Assembly (NCBI GenBank): GCA_964613055.1
Contig: CAZTGD010000039.1
Coordinates: 1-16,810 of the forward strand
Length of the DNA: 16,810 nt
Source of the DNA: JAXGMQ01 sp964613055
GTDB lineage: Bacteria > Caldisericota > Caldisericia > JAAYUI01
Direction: 5' to 3'
Below are positions 1 to 8,286 of this stretch, in pieces. The position numbers and the translations under genes are program-made. The notes beneath the pieces are model-generated. The model did not search any database and was not told the origin of the DNA. It worked only from the letters and a program-made list of their open reading frames with translations. Within the stretch, counting starts at the first letter, position 1, and every line of letters starts with the position of its first letter.

Positions 1-247
1 TGAGAAGTCTGTTTGTTGTGGAGCTGGCGGAGACATGCTCATGACCAATCCCGAGATGGCAGAATCGATAGGTCAGAAGCGAGCCAGAAGTCTTGCTGAG
101 TATGCCAGTGTTGTTATGACCGCGTGCCCTGCATGTAAGAAACAACTGAAGGACACAGCCAAAAGGGCTGGTGTTGACTTGAAATCACAAGATATTATTG
201 AGCTCGTGGCAAAACAACTGCCAAAAACCCGAAAAGAAGAAAACTGA
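1..247 (+). CDS. (Fe-S)-binding protein, CCG-domain (HdrD/GlpC-like), C-terminal fragment
   Basis: This is the 3' end of a gene that starts left of the window. The frame is open from base 2 and stops with TGA at 245-247, so about 81 residues are visible. They contain a Cys-Cys-Gly-Ala-Gly-Gly motif (bases 14-31) and, about 27 residues later, a Thr-Ala-Cys-Pro-Ala-Cys motif. This is the signature of the second cysteine-rich CCG domain (PF02754) of heterodisulfide-reductase subunit D/B-like, GlpC-like and LutA/LldE-like proteins, where it binds an iron-sulfur cluster or disulfide redox site. The tail (an Asp-Ile-Ile-Glu-Leu stretch, then a basic end) also fits the family. The internal ATG at 35 is not the start, because the CCG motif precedes it. 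Its role is probably electron transfer to or from a dehydrogenase. The precise subfamily cannot be decided without the N-terminal part. It is convergent with the large secreted-protein gene. Confidence 0.85.
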   Translation, partial: EKSVCCGAGGDMLMTNPEMAESIGQKRARSLAEYASVVMTACPACKKQLKDTAKRAGVDLKSQDIIELVAKQLPKTRKEEN

Positions 248-314
248 AGAATAGTTAACTAGAATTCAATCAGGGGGCTAGATTTTTGCAATCACATCTC
301 CTGGGTGAAGATAG

Positions 315-348
315 AGAAAAACCCCGCCCGAAAGGGCGGGGTTTTTCT
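315..348. terminator. Bidirectional rho-independent terminator
   Basis: A perfect 15-bp stem (315-329 paired with 334-348) closes on a GAAA tetraloop. The core is GC-only, flanked by five A on the left and five T on the right, so each strand reads as a GC hairpin followed by a U-run. It lies between the stop of the Fe-S protein gene (247, plus strand) and the stop of the large secreted-protein gene (374, minus strand), and can serve both. Bases 248-314 show nothing else recognisable. Confidence 0.93.
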
Positions 349-373
349 GTTGTAGTTAGTTAATTATTTACAA

Positions 374-3300
374 CTACGGGATAAACCTGAACGTAGCATT
401 CCTTGTGAGTGAATCATAGTCAACTGAGTTCTGACCTGTCTGTTCGACAGTCTTACCAACAACTGCCTCTATAATGCTTCTCATTGGAACCATCGTCCTA
501 TCCTTGTTGACTGATTTGAAGTGAGATGCATATGGATAGTTGGAGATATATGGTGGATTCTCAAGCACATAGTCCTCAACTGTCTGCTGACCTGTGGGTG
601 TTGTTCTGGTAACTCTGAAGTCATTTTGCCCAATAACAGTTTGTAGAACGTCTTTGTTACCATTGGATCTTGTTATGGTTATGGTGATCATCTTTGTATT
701 GCCATCATATACAACAGTGCCTCCAAGAAGTTTCTCACCAAGGTCTCTTAAACCCACATATGTTCTACCTTCAAATATCTCTGGCACCGTATTGAGTTTG
801 ACCTGAGAGGTTGTGCCATCCTTTGTCAGTGTTGCGTATGGTTGAGTAGTATCAATGTTGAGTATCATCTCTGTCTGATAGGAACCATAAGCCCTAATGG
901 TCTCCTCGGCCTCGTTGCCATTGTTGTCAACAGCTTTGACTATGAATTCGTTTGTACCCTTGTTGACATTGACGGTTGCCACCCAGTTACCCTGACCATC
1001 CGATGTGGCTGGAACACCATTGACGGAAACGGTTGCAATCCCCTCAGAGTCACTGACACTTACCTTGATCTGGCCTGTACCCACGAGTGCGGTCTCACCG
1101 TCTTTGATACCAGAGTCTGGTGATGAAGTGACGGTTGGTGGGGTGGAATCCTTTGCTCCAATTTGAACCTGAGCGGTTGCCGTCAGTCCAGCGGCTTCGA
1201 TCATTATGATTGCTGTCTGCCCATCCATCCCTGTAGCTGTGAATGTAGCTGTCGAGCCAGATGGTGTGAGTGTACCAACACCAGCAGGGGTTACTGACCA
1301 GTTGAAGTTCATCCCAGGTATCGCCGCGCCTGCTGTATTGTAAGCCACCGCTGTAAACAGCTGAGTATCGCCTCTGGCTACCTTGGTCAAGCCAGACGGA
1401 TTTATCTCTATCCTGGATATCTCAACAATATTGACTATAGCCATTCCAGTGACACTACCCGATTGGGCTGTGATAATTGCAGTTCCTGGGCTCGATGCGA
1501 CAAACAATCCGTTTGAGCTGATGGTACCCATTGTTGATGGTTGCACCATCCAAGTGAAACTAGCACCCTGGACCTCGAATCCATTCTGATCAAGCGCTTT
1601 GGCTGTGAACTGCTGTGTCTGACCAATCTTCATTGTTGCGTTTGCAGGTGTTACCTTGACCGATGTGATGTTGCCGGCTGTCTGGACAGTTACAGTTGCT
1701 GTTCCACACACTCCAGCTGAGCATGCTTTTACAGTTCCCGTACCAGAGATGTTGCCAGCTGTGAATGTACCATCAGATGTGAATGTACCCAAACCCGCTG
1801 GTTCGATTGACCAATTGATCGGGATACTCATGGGATTTCCAATATCATCATACGCCTGTGCCGTGAACTGCTTTTGAGAGCCAGAGGCAACAATGGCAGA
1901 TGGTGGGTTGACTGTTATTCTGGATGGTCTGGACACTATGGACACGGTTGTCATGCCCTCTTTACCGTGCGCTCTGGCGAACACATGGCATGTGCTTCCC
2001 GCATCAACCGGTGCAGTGTATAGACCTGCCTGATTTATGGAACCACAATCAGACGCCCATGTAAATTCAACGCCTGGAATCTGTGCACCGTTTGCCTTGA
2101 AGGCTGTTGCTGTGAATTGCTGCAATGTTCCAGGTGAAAGTGCCAATGTCGGTCCTGGTGAGATAACAATCCTGTCAACCTCAACTGGAGGACCTGTGTT
2201 GATATCCACGCACCTACAGATTGACGGGTCGTCCTGAAGGTAAACCTTAATTCTTGTAACTCCAGGTGTTGCCGACAGATTGAGTACGACTGATGCCAGA
2301 CCCTGATCGTTTGTTTGCACAAGATTGGATGAACTGAATGTAGATGGTGGATTCACTGTGTCGTCTATCTGGAAGCGTATGTAAACACCCGAAATGCCAT
2401 TTGATCCGTCAGTCAGTTGTGCCGCGATTGACATGACCTGGCCTGCAGTACCTGCGGCGTCCTTGCAGTCACATGGTGGATCATTTGGTTGTTGTGGAGG
2501 TACTTGAGGCGAGATGATCTTAAGCTTCATGTTCTCACTGGTGGTATCGGCTGTTATCTCGTATGGACTTGAGAGTATTGGTGTCTGTTCCTGAGATGTA
2601 GATACCCAGAGCTGATATGAACCTGCCTTTGGCGGATTCCTGACAGCGCCAGCATCTGCAGAAAAATTCCTACCTGGTTTGTTGAGTGTAACAACTACAT
2701 CAGGTGTTGAGGTATCATTGTCTTGGTCAACAGCAATATCGATAGGTGTTGTAAACACCAATTGGTGTCCATTCGGTCCAGAGGTCACCTTTATCTGTGG
2801 AGAAGATGAAAGGTTGACAGCTTTATAGATAGTATAGGAATCGGGAAGAACATGTGGAGAACATTTGGCAGTTTTTACGCTGGAATGAGTTGCCTCTACA
2901 AGTGATTCCCCTACTACCGTTTCATAGCTGTCATAATCAGCTGTAATCACATCACCCTCTTTGACAACATGACTTTCAAACCTCACCTCACCCTTTTCAT
3001 AGTTTATGAAATAATCCACACCTTCTTTTAATAGATATGCACTATCAGGCGATATGCTCGGAGCTCTCCATATGCTTAGACAGTATCTTGATGGATCAAT
3101 GCTGGGTTCAACAACAGGTTTGTGCATAAACTTCCCAACGCCCTGATTGAAGTCCACATACAACTGCTCATCTTGATGTCCTACTGTTTTGCACGGATCG
3201 CTACTGGGTCCAAGAGAGTGCTTACCAGGTGAATGTTTGTAATCTGCAAGTACAATATCGTCTGGCGATAAAGCTTTATTGAACTTGATTAAACCAGACT

Positions 3301-6106
3301 CAAGATCGATCTCATAGTCTGAACATTTAGCTTCAACGAGTTCAGTTTTCACACCATCCCTTATCCTCCAGAGTTTGATAAATGATGCATTGTATGACTC
3401 AGGAAGAGTTCCTTCCGAGGTTGGTGTTCCAAAATCAATATACTCACAACCGGGTGTTGCGACACTGGCTACAAATGAATGCTCAGGGAAGAAGTTTGGG
3501 TTCCTTGATCTATAGATATTATAGAATCTAGCGTATGGTATTGGATCCCAGTATATTCGCAAGGTGTTGTAACCGCTACCCTGATTTAAATTAATTTCCA
3601 AAGGTTCACTTGGTTGTCCTTCACCAATTATGTTTTCCGGAGTAATTCTATAATACCATGTTCCTGAATCCTGAAGATTTGTCTTAAATGGCATTTTAAA
3701 GTAATCTGCTTTGAAATCTACATTAGGTCTTGGTGGTTCCAAAGTAGGTAGTATTGAAATTCCTTTTTTTGGACTTAACTCAACGAAATCTTGCCCAGCA
3801 GAGGCATATGGAACTATAACCTTGTCCTCTATTTTAAAGAATCCTTTTGTCAAAGTCGCACCATAATGTCTGTCTTGATACTGTGAACTCGTTTTTGAAT
3901 TGGATAATGGTCTTGGCACCTCGTAAGTAGCTTTGAGTGCTTGACCAAAAGAAGTAACACCAACTGCATCTAGTCGAATGTCATCTATCGATATTTGTCT
4001 ATTTTGATCCACATCAACATATATAAATTCGTGTGGATCAAAATGATTAGGTCCAGAAATAAAACTAGGTTGTAATGCATATTGGTCGGTGTGCATATAG
4101 ACATCAGGTACTGGGAATAATGGTAAAGGTCTCCAAGCACGGGGATCGTTAATTGCTGGGTTCCTTAACCTTACATCACCATCTAAACCTACAACAGTAG
4201 AATTTGCAAAGTAGTTAACTCTTCCTGGTGAACCCGGTATTGGTGGAGTTATTGGATTAACTATACCAAAGTAATGAAACACATCCGATAGCCTATCATC
4301 ACCAACCGTAATTCTATCATCCTTATCATTATCTCTGTATACAAAGAAATCTTGAATCATATTCATTCTGGGATCCGGAGTCAAACCGGTTGGGTGAGGT
4401 TCTATATAGTGTTCATCAACATAAGTTCCCTCATCAAAGTTATCAAAGCTTGCTGTTGTGTTCTTTTTCCATAGTGGATTACAATAGTAGTTAGGTATAT
4501 TAATTTCGTCTGCATTGTTTGTTGGTGGTCCAGGTAGAGTGTTAACAGTTATCCTTTCAGGACCAATCCCTGTTACTGGATGTGAGTTGAAACGGACTAT
4601 TGAATAATTTAAATCAACATCTCCAACTTCAACTTGAGAACCCGCCCTATATGCAGACAGCAACCAACCGGATAATCTTTCATAGCCTACTTTAACATTG
4701 TCACCAAAAAAATTAGGATTATTTGTGGCATTTCTATATATCGGTTCACCTGGGTCATACTCCTGATCAGCTGATAGGTCTAAGTAGCCCTCTTCAAGCC
4801 CAGTTGCAAGATTGAATTCCACAAGTCTTTGTCCTACGTCTGCATCTCCTACCTGCACAACAGAGCCGACCGGATAGAACTCCACCTCACCACCATAACC
4901 ATTATCTCTTACCCAGGAAACTGCTGTCTCTCTTACATCACCAGCATCTACTGTGTAGTCATATGATGGCCCTATATCTCTATATATGTATTCACCTGGA
5001 TCATACATATTATTCTTTAGTAGATTTCCCCCAGTTCCGTCAAGGTATCTATATGGAACTCCAGCTGTGGCTGCATCGTAGAATCTTTCAAGCGAAAAAC
5101 CCCCTCCTCCTGAAACGTTAGCTGGATTTGTCCCAACATCAGGATCTTTGGCTCCAACAAGACTTCCAGCTAACAGTTCGGGCATTCCGGTTAGCATGAT
5201 ATCCGGAGTATCTGCGATCCCATTCATATTTACATCATCGAAGAGAAAGTCGCCTTCTGTATATATGCCATCACCATCCATATCCAAAAACATCAGGTTG
5301 ATAATCATAAGCGGATTAATCGGGAAACTTGGAAGTGGAGTATCTTGAGAGCAACCTCCACAATCACCATCGTTTGGTGCAACAAAGGAGTTCTGTCGAG
5401 CATCCAACTCACCTAAATTAGGTCCATCATCTGTGTTAGCAGGTGCTCCCGCATTTAATACATCATGTATAACCATCAATCTTCTATCGCCAGGTGAAAT
5501 CCGACCAGCGCCTGCCGCACCACCCATACGTTGATCTCTGTCTTCGTACAACCACTCACCTGGATCAAATATACCATTGTTATTTCTTGAATCACCATCA
5601 GGAAACGATCTATCATAGAAACTGATCCATGCTGGATTTAATGGCATAGGGAAACCATCATAATCAGCATCAGGGTCTGCCGAAATTGAATATGGTTTAT
5701 ATTTATCCTGGGATAAAGTAGTGTAATCATCAGCTCTGTCAGGTGTATAATAATACGTAGCTATTACCTGATCGCCTTCTTGTAGTGGATCGATAAACTC
5801 TATTTCACCGGTGTCATAGTCAAGCACATAGTCGGCGTCAATCAGTTTCTGAGGATTGACTGAGATCACAGCAGACGATACATATTCGGGCACCATGGTA
5901 TCCTTTGGGAGTGTTATGGAGATAGAGTCCTGATTTGCAGAAAGTGGCCTTGTTACATTGAATGAAATGTGGTATGAGGCTAGTTTTCCTGCTGTAGTTG
6001 GATACGGGACGACCTTTACCGTTCTCACATCGGCGTTCGTCGCCGGCACAACGGTCAAAGACATCATCAAACAGACTGTCAATACGATTACAAGTAAACG
6101 CTTCAT
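374..6106 (-). CDS. Giant secreted multidomain surface protein with EF-hand-like loops, Big_2 repeats and C-terminal PF07833-like domain
   Basis: The start is ATG at 6104-6106: AAAGGAG lies 8 bases upstream and a signal peptide follows at once. A GTG 18 bases further up would cover this ribosome site. The protein has 1910 residues. Order: signal peptide (about 1-25, cleaved after Thr-Asn-Ala); a repeat of type Tyr-x-x-Asp-Tyr-x-Thr-Gly-x-Ile-x-Phe (about 91-122); a region of about 170-710 rich in DPGE-x-(I/L)-Tyr modules and 12-residue Asp loops (275-286, 291-302, 592-603, 698-709) like EF-hand or dockerin calcium loops; an Fn3-like domain (about 800-900); two more copies of the first repeat (about 929-959, 1031-1062); a Big_1-like domain (about 1220-1300); four tandem Big_2-like Ig domains (from about 1311, 1394, 1480, 1562); another Ig-like domain (about 1655-1740); and a PF07833-like domain (about 1746-1910). 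It is probably a cell-surface or S-layer-associated adhesin or scaffold. No catalytic domain, LPXTG motif or C-terminal membrane anchor is visible. It lies 80 bases downstream of the response regulator. Confidence 0.88.
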   Translation of the reverse strand: MKRLLVIVLTVCLMMSLTVVPATNADVRTVKVVPYPTTAGKLASYHISFNVTRPLSANQDSISITLPKDTMVPEYVSSAVISVNPQKLIDADYVLDYDTGEIEFIDPLQEGDQVIATYYYTPDRADDYTTLSQDKYKPYSISADPDADYDGFPMPLNPAWISFYDRSFPDGDSRNNNGIFDPGEWLYEDRDQRMGGAAGAGRISPGDRRLMVIHDVLNAGAPANTDDGPNLGELDARQNSFVAPNDGDCGGCSQDTPLPSFPINPLMIINLMFLDMDGDGIYTEGDFLFDDVNMNGIADTPDIMLTGMPELLAGSLVGAKDPDVGTNPANVSGGGGFSLERFYDAATAGVPYRYLDGTGGNLLKNNMYDPGEYIYRDIGPSYDYTVDAGDVRETAVSWVRDNGYGGEVEFYPVGSVVQVGDADVGQRLVEFNLATGLEEGYLDLSADQEYDPGEPIYRNATNNPNFFGDNVKVGYERLSGWLLSAYRAGSQVEVGDVDLNYSIVRFNSHPVTGIGPERITVNTLPGPPTNNADEINIPNYYCNPLWKKNTTASFDNFDEGTYVDEHYIEPHPTGLTPDPRMNMIQDFFVYRDNDKDDRITVGDDRLSDVFHYFGIVNPITPPIPGSPGRVNYFANSTVVGLDGDVRLRNPAINDPRAWRPLPLFPVPDVYMHTDQYALQPSFISGPNHFDPHEFIYVDVDQNRQISIDDIRLDAVGVTSFGQALKATYEVPRPLSNSKTSSQYQDRHYGATLTKGFFKIEDKVIVPYASAGQDFVELSPKKGISILPTLEPPRPNVDFKADYFKMPFKTNLQDSGTWYYRITPENIIGEGQPSEPLEINLNQGSGYNTLRIYWDPIPYARFYNIYRSRNPNFFPEHSFVASVATPGCEYIDFGTPTSEGTLPESYNASFIKLWRIRDGVKTELVEAKCSDYEIDLESGLIKFNKALSPDDIVLADYKHSPGKHSLGPSSDPCKTVGHQDEQLYVDFNQGVGKFMHKPVVEPSIDPSRYCLSIWRAPSISPDSAYLLKEGVDYFINYEKGEVRFESHVVKEGDVITADYDSYETVVGESLVEATHSSVKTAKCSPHVLPDSYTIYKAVNLSSSPQIKVTSGPNGHQLVFTTPIDIAVDQDNDTSTPDVVVTLNKPGRNFSADAGAVRNPPKAGSYQLWVSTSQEQTPILSSPYEITADTTSENMKLKIISPQVPPQQPNDPPCDCKDAAGTAGQVMSIAAQLTDGSNGISGVYIRFQIDDTVNPPSTFSSSNLVQTNDQGLASVVLNLSATPGVTRIKVYLQDDPSICRCVDINTGPPVEVDRIVISPGPTLALSPGTLQQFTATAFKANGAQIPGVEFTWASDCGSINQAGLYTAPVDAGSTCHVFARAHGKEGMTTVSIVSRPSRITVNPPSAIVASGSQKQFTAQAYDDIGNPMSIPINWSIEPAGLGTFTSDGTFTAGNISGTGTVKACSAGVCGTATVTVQTAGNITSVKVTPANATMKIGQTQQFTAKALDQNGFEVQGASFTWMVQPSTMGTISSNGLFVASSPGTAIITAQSGSVTGMAIVNIVEISRIEINPSGLTKVARGDTQLFTAVAYNTAGAAIPGMNFNWSVTPAGVGTLTPSGSTATFTATGMDGQTAIIMIEAAGLTATAQVQIGAKDSTPPTVTSSPDSGIKDGETALVGTGQIKVSVSDSEGIATVSVNGVPATSDGQGNWVATVNVNKGTNEFIVKAVDNNGNEAEETIRAYGSYQTEMILNIDTTQPYATLTKDGTTSQVKLNTVPEIFEGRTYVGLRDLGEKLLGGTVVYDGNTKMITITITRSNGNKDVLQTVIGQNDFRVTRTTPTGQQTVEDYVLENPPYISNYPYASHFKSVNKDRTMVPMRSIIEAVVGKTVEQTGQNSVDYDSLTRNATFRFIP

Positions 6107-6130
6107 GTTACTTGCTCCTTTCACAAACTG

Positions 6131-6148
6131 GCAACACGGTTGTGTTGC
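6131..6148 (-). promoter_or_regulatory. Stem-loop in the leader of the large secreted-protein gene
   Basis: A perfect 7-bp inverted repeat (6131-6137 with 6142-6148) encloses a 4-base loop. In the minus-strand mRNA it sits about 15 bases before the ribosome-binding site of the large gene. There is no U-run after it, so it is not a terminator. It could be a 5'-end stabilising hairpin or a protein-binding site. This is inference from symmetry only. Confidence 0.4.
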
Positions 6149-6153
6149 AATCC

Positions 6154-6182
6154 ATTCTATACTCGTTTGTTACGCTTGAAAC
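6154..6182 (-). promoter_or_regulatory. Weak candidate sigma-70-type promoter for the large secreted-protein gene
   Basis: On the minus strand GTTTCA (6177-6182) and TAGAAT (6154-6159) are 17 bases apart. The -10 matches consensus at 5 of 6 positions, the -35 at only 3 of 6. Transcription would start near 6147, at the foot of the stem-loop at 6131-6148. Read-through from the regulator promoter at 7634-7662 is the alternative, and no terminator separates the two genes. Confidence 0.3.
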
Positions 6183-6186
6183 TACA

Positions 6187-7593
6187 TTATATTTCATTGC
6201 CAGGTTCAAGCTCCTTAAGATTTATATTGTATTCCTGTATCTTAGTGTACAACGACCTCCTAGGTATTCCAAGCATCTTGGCGGCCTTTGTTCGATTGCC
6301 TTTTGATTCCTTCAACGCCCGTTTTATGAGACCCGCTTCTAGTTCTCCAACTGCATCGTGCAGTCTTGGCAACTCGCCCTTGCTTTCAAACATGGGATCT
6401 CTGGCTTTGTAACTGACGACAGTATGTGGTAGGTATTCTGGGAGAATAAGGGGTGTGTTTGCAATAATGACAGCTCTGGCAATGGCATTCTCTAACTCTC
6501 GAACATTACCGGGCCAGTCATATGCCTTTAAGAGCTTTATCGCTTGAGGTGAAATACCAGCTATAACCTTGTCGTATTTATTGCAGTACTTCTTAATGAA
6601 GTGATCAATGAGGTCTTCCAGGTCATCCTTGCGCTCTCGAAGCGGGGGCAGGGTAATTGTGACTACATTGAGCCTGTAGTACAAATCCTCCCTGAAGCTT
6701 TTGTTTTTAACGAGTGTCTCAAGGTCCTGGTTGGTAGCCGCAAGCACTCTAGCTTCCGAGCTGAGTACATGCTTGCCACCGACACGCTCGAACGATTTAT
6801 CCTGAAGTACTCTTAGTACCTTCGATTGAAGCTGAAGAGCCATATCACCTATCTCATCAAGGAATATTGTGCCTTCTCCCGCCTGTTCAAACTTGCCCTT
6901 GTGTTGAGATACAGCGTCAGTGAATGAACCTTTCTCATGACCAAATAATTCAGATTCAAGCAAACCTTCGGGTATTGCCGCACAGTTGACTGCTACAAAG
7001 GGTTTGTCCTTGCGGTCAGAATTCATGAATATCGCTCTGGCTACAACTTCCTTGCCTGTACCGGATTCTCCTCGAATAAGTACGGTTGCATCTGAGGTTG
7101 CGATTCGACCGATCGATTTGTAAACCTGTTGCATTGCAGATGAACTACCGATCAACTCTTCAAGCCTATAACCAGCGGTCAATCCAGTCTTGAGGGTGAA
7201 CACCTCCGCCGTCAGTTCACGTAACTTTAAAGCCTTGCGTATCTGAAGCCTCATCTCCTCAATATCAAAAGGCTTTGTTACGTAATCATATGCGCCTTGC
7301 TTCATCGCTTCAATAGCAACATCAGATGAGCCATAAGCAGTCATGAGGATAACCGGTACGTCCAAGCCAGCCTTCTTCATCTTGGAAAACGCTTCAATAC
7401 CATTCAACTCTGGCATACGAACGTCCATAACAACAGCGTCAGGGTGATCATTCTTGGCCTTTGACAATGCCTGCTTTCCATCAGATGCGAGTATGACTCT
7501 CCATCCTTCATCTTCACAGATCTCTCCAAGCAGGTCTCTTATACCCTCTTCGTCGTCTGCTATTAAAACTGTTCGTTTATTTACTGCCGCCAT
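6187..7593 (-). CDS. NtrC-family sigma-54-dependent response regulator
   Basis: The start is ATG 7591-7593 (468 residues) with AGGGG just upstream. An upstream in-frame ATG at 7662 lies inside the -35 element and is unlikely. The receiver domain (about 7-122) has the acidic pair Asp13-Asp14, phospho-acceptor Asp57, Thr85 and Lys107. The AAA+ domain (about 147-385) has Walker A Gly-Glu-Ser-Gly-Thr-Gly-Lys at 175-181 and Walker B with Asp246-Glu247. The sigma-54 contact loop reads GSFTDA (222-227) instead of the usual GAFTGA. A Fis-type helix-turn-helix is at about 433-455. Such proteins, once phosphorylated by a histidine kinase, form a ring ATPase that opens sigma-54 promoters. No kinase gene is in the window. 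The gene lies directly upstream of the large secreted protein on the same strand, with 80 bases between them, so both are probably co-transcribed. The target genes are unknown. Confidence 0.95.
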   Translation of the reverse strand: MAAVNKRTVLIADDEEGIRDLLGEICEDEGWRVILASDGKQALSKAKNDHPDAVVMDVRMPELNGIEAFSKMKKAGLDVPVILMTAYGSSDVAIEAMKQGAYDYVTKPFDIEEMRLQIRKALKLRELTAEVFTLKTGLTAGYRLEELIGSSSAMQQVYKSIGRIATSDATVLIRGESGTGKEVVARAIFMNSDRKDKPFVAVNCAAIPEGLLESELFGHEKGSFTDAVSQHKGKFEQAGEGTIFLDEIGDMALQLQSKVLRVLQDKSFERVGGKHVLSSEARVLAATNQDLETLVKNKSFREDLYYRLNVVTITLPPLRERKDDLEDLIDHFIKKYCNKYDKVIAGISPQAIKLLKAYDWPGNVRELENAIARAVIIANTPLILPEYLPHTVVSYKARDPMFESKGELPRLHDAVGELEAGLIKRALKESKGNRTKAAKMLGIPRRSLYTKIQEYNINLKELEPGNEI

Positions 7594-7633
7594 GCACCCC
7601 TGCCATTCAGGTATTATTATGCTTATCAAACGA

Positions 7634-7662
7634 AGTTTAGCAGGTATCAAAATGATTGTCAA
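7634..7662 (-). promoter_or_regulatory. Sigma-70-type promoter of the response regulator gene
   Basis: Minus strand: perfect TTGACA (7657-7662), a 17-base spacer ending in TGC, then TAAACT (7634-7639), an extended -10 form. The predicted transcript start is near 7627, giving a leader of about 34 bases before the ATG at 7593. This position also argues for the 7593 start over the upstream in-frame ATG. Confidence 0.75.
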
Positions 7663-8178
7663 CCCCTTTAACTAATAACTGTGTGAAAATGTCTCATATA
7701 ATTGTGTCAAATAATGAACAAATACACTTATAATGGTAATTCGTTTTCATATAATATTATGCCATATATTCAGGTTTATACGGTATTTCATACACAATTA
7801 TGACCAAAATTATTCTTTAAAAATAAGATTTCAACGAACGTGTTGTCTTATCACAGTAGAGATAATATGATACATATATAGTTATCGAGTGTTTTCATAT
7901 GCATATCCTATAAAACATGTATTTTATACTGATAACATTGTTATAAGTACTATAATAATGGTATTATAGGTAAATAGCGATCAATCGTTAAATTTAACAA
8001 ATACCCATAGATAGTAGGTTATTACTATTTTGTGAAGAGATCATGCAATGATGGCTACAAAATGCTGTTTGATTATATTGCTTTTAATACAAGCTTTGAT
8101 ACATATGTGTTTTTATGCGAATAACCGGCAATTATTCAGAAACTATACATCAATATTACCAAAACGCGAGATAATAAA
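7663..8178. other. AT-rich intergenic region with many short palindromes
   Basis: About 515 bases between the regulator promoter and the accA terminator hold no convincing gene. The DNA is very AT-rich (7921-7980 has 13 G+C in 60, counted by hand). Perfect inverted repeats crowd it: 7751-7760, 7897-7906, 7909-7915/7922-7928, 7932-7936/7940-7944, 7950-7957/7962-7969, 7987-7998 and 8011-8016/8023-8028. Some are expected by chance in such AT-rich sequence. The function is unknown. Confidence 0.6.
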
Positions 8179-8208
8179 AATCCGGTAATCCCTGTGGATT
8201 ACAGGATT
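8179..8208 (-). terminator. Rho-independent terminator of the fatty-acid synthesis operon
   Basis: The inverted repeat pairs 8179-8191 with 8196-8208, 12 of 13 pairs (one G-A mismatch), around a 4-base loop. On the minus strand it is followed by five T (8180-8176) and more AT. It lies about 80 bases after the accA stop, in the right orientation to end the operon. Bases 8209-8286, the 3' untranslated part, show no other clear signal. Confidence 0.8.
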
Positions 8209-8286
8209 CTAAACATTATAATTATTCCAATAGAAATAATTGGACTATCGATGAGTCATCACCTCATGATTGAAAATGTGATACGA

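Noticed and set aside
6130..6145. Sigma-54-like site TGGCAAC-N4-TTGT on the plus strand
   Set aside because: The -12 element lacks the C of GC, it points away from the large gene, and no plus-strand gene follows. It is better explained as part of the inverted repeat at 6131-6148.
7594..7662. N-terminal extension of the response regulator to the ATG at 7662
   Set aside because: The extra 23 residues fall upstream of the receiver domain, overlap the -35 and -10 elements, and have no ribosome site.
7597..7720. A second TTGACA (minus strand, 7705-7710) as an extra regulator promoter
   Set aside because: No acceptable -10 lies 16-18 bases downstream.
8048..8188. 46-residue plus-strand frame with a hydrophobic N-terminal half
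   Set aside because: It lies in AT-rich DNA where a frame of this length is expected by chance somewhere, has no clear ribosome site, and runs into the accA terminator hairpin.
7848..8201. DnaA-box-like words (a near TTATCCACA at 7848 and at 8193-8201) hinting at a replication origin
   Set aside because: Only two imperfect matches, one inside a terminator stem, and no dnaA, dnaN or similar genes nearby.
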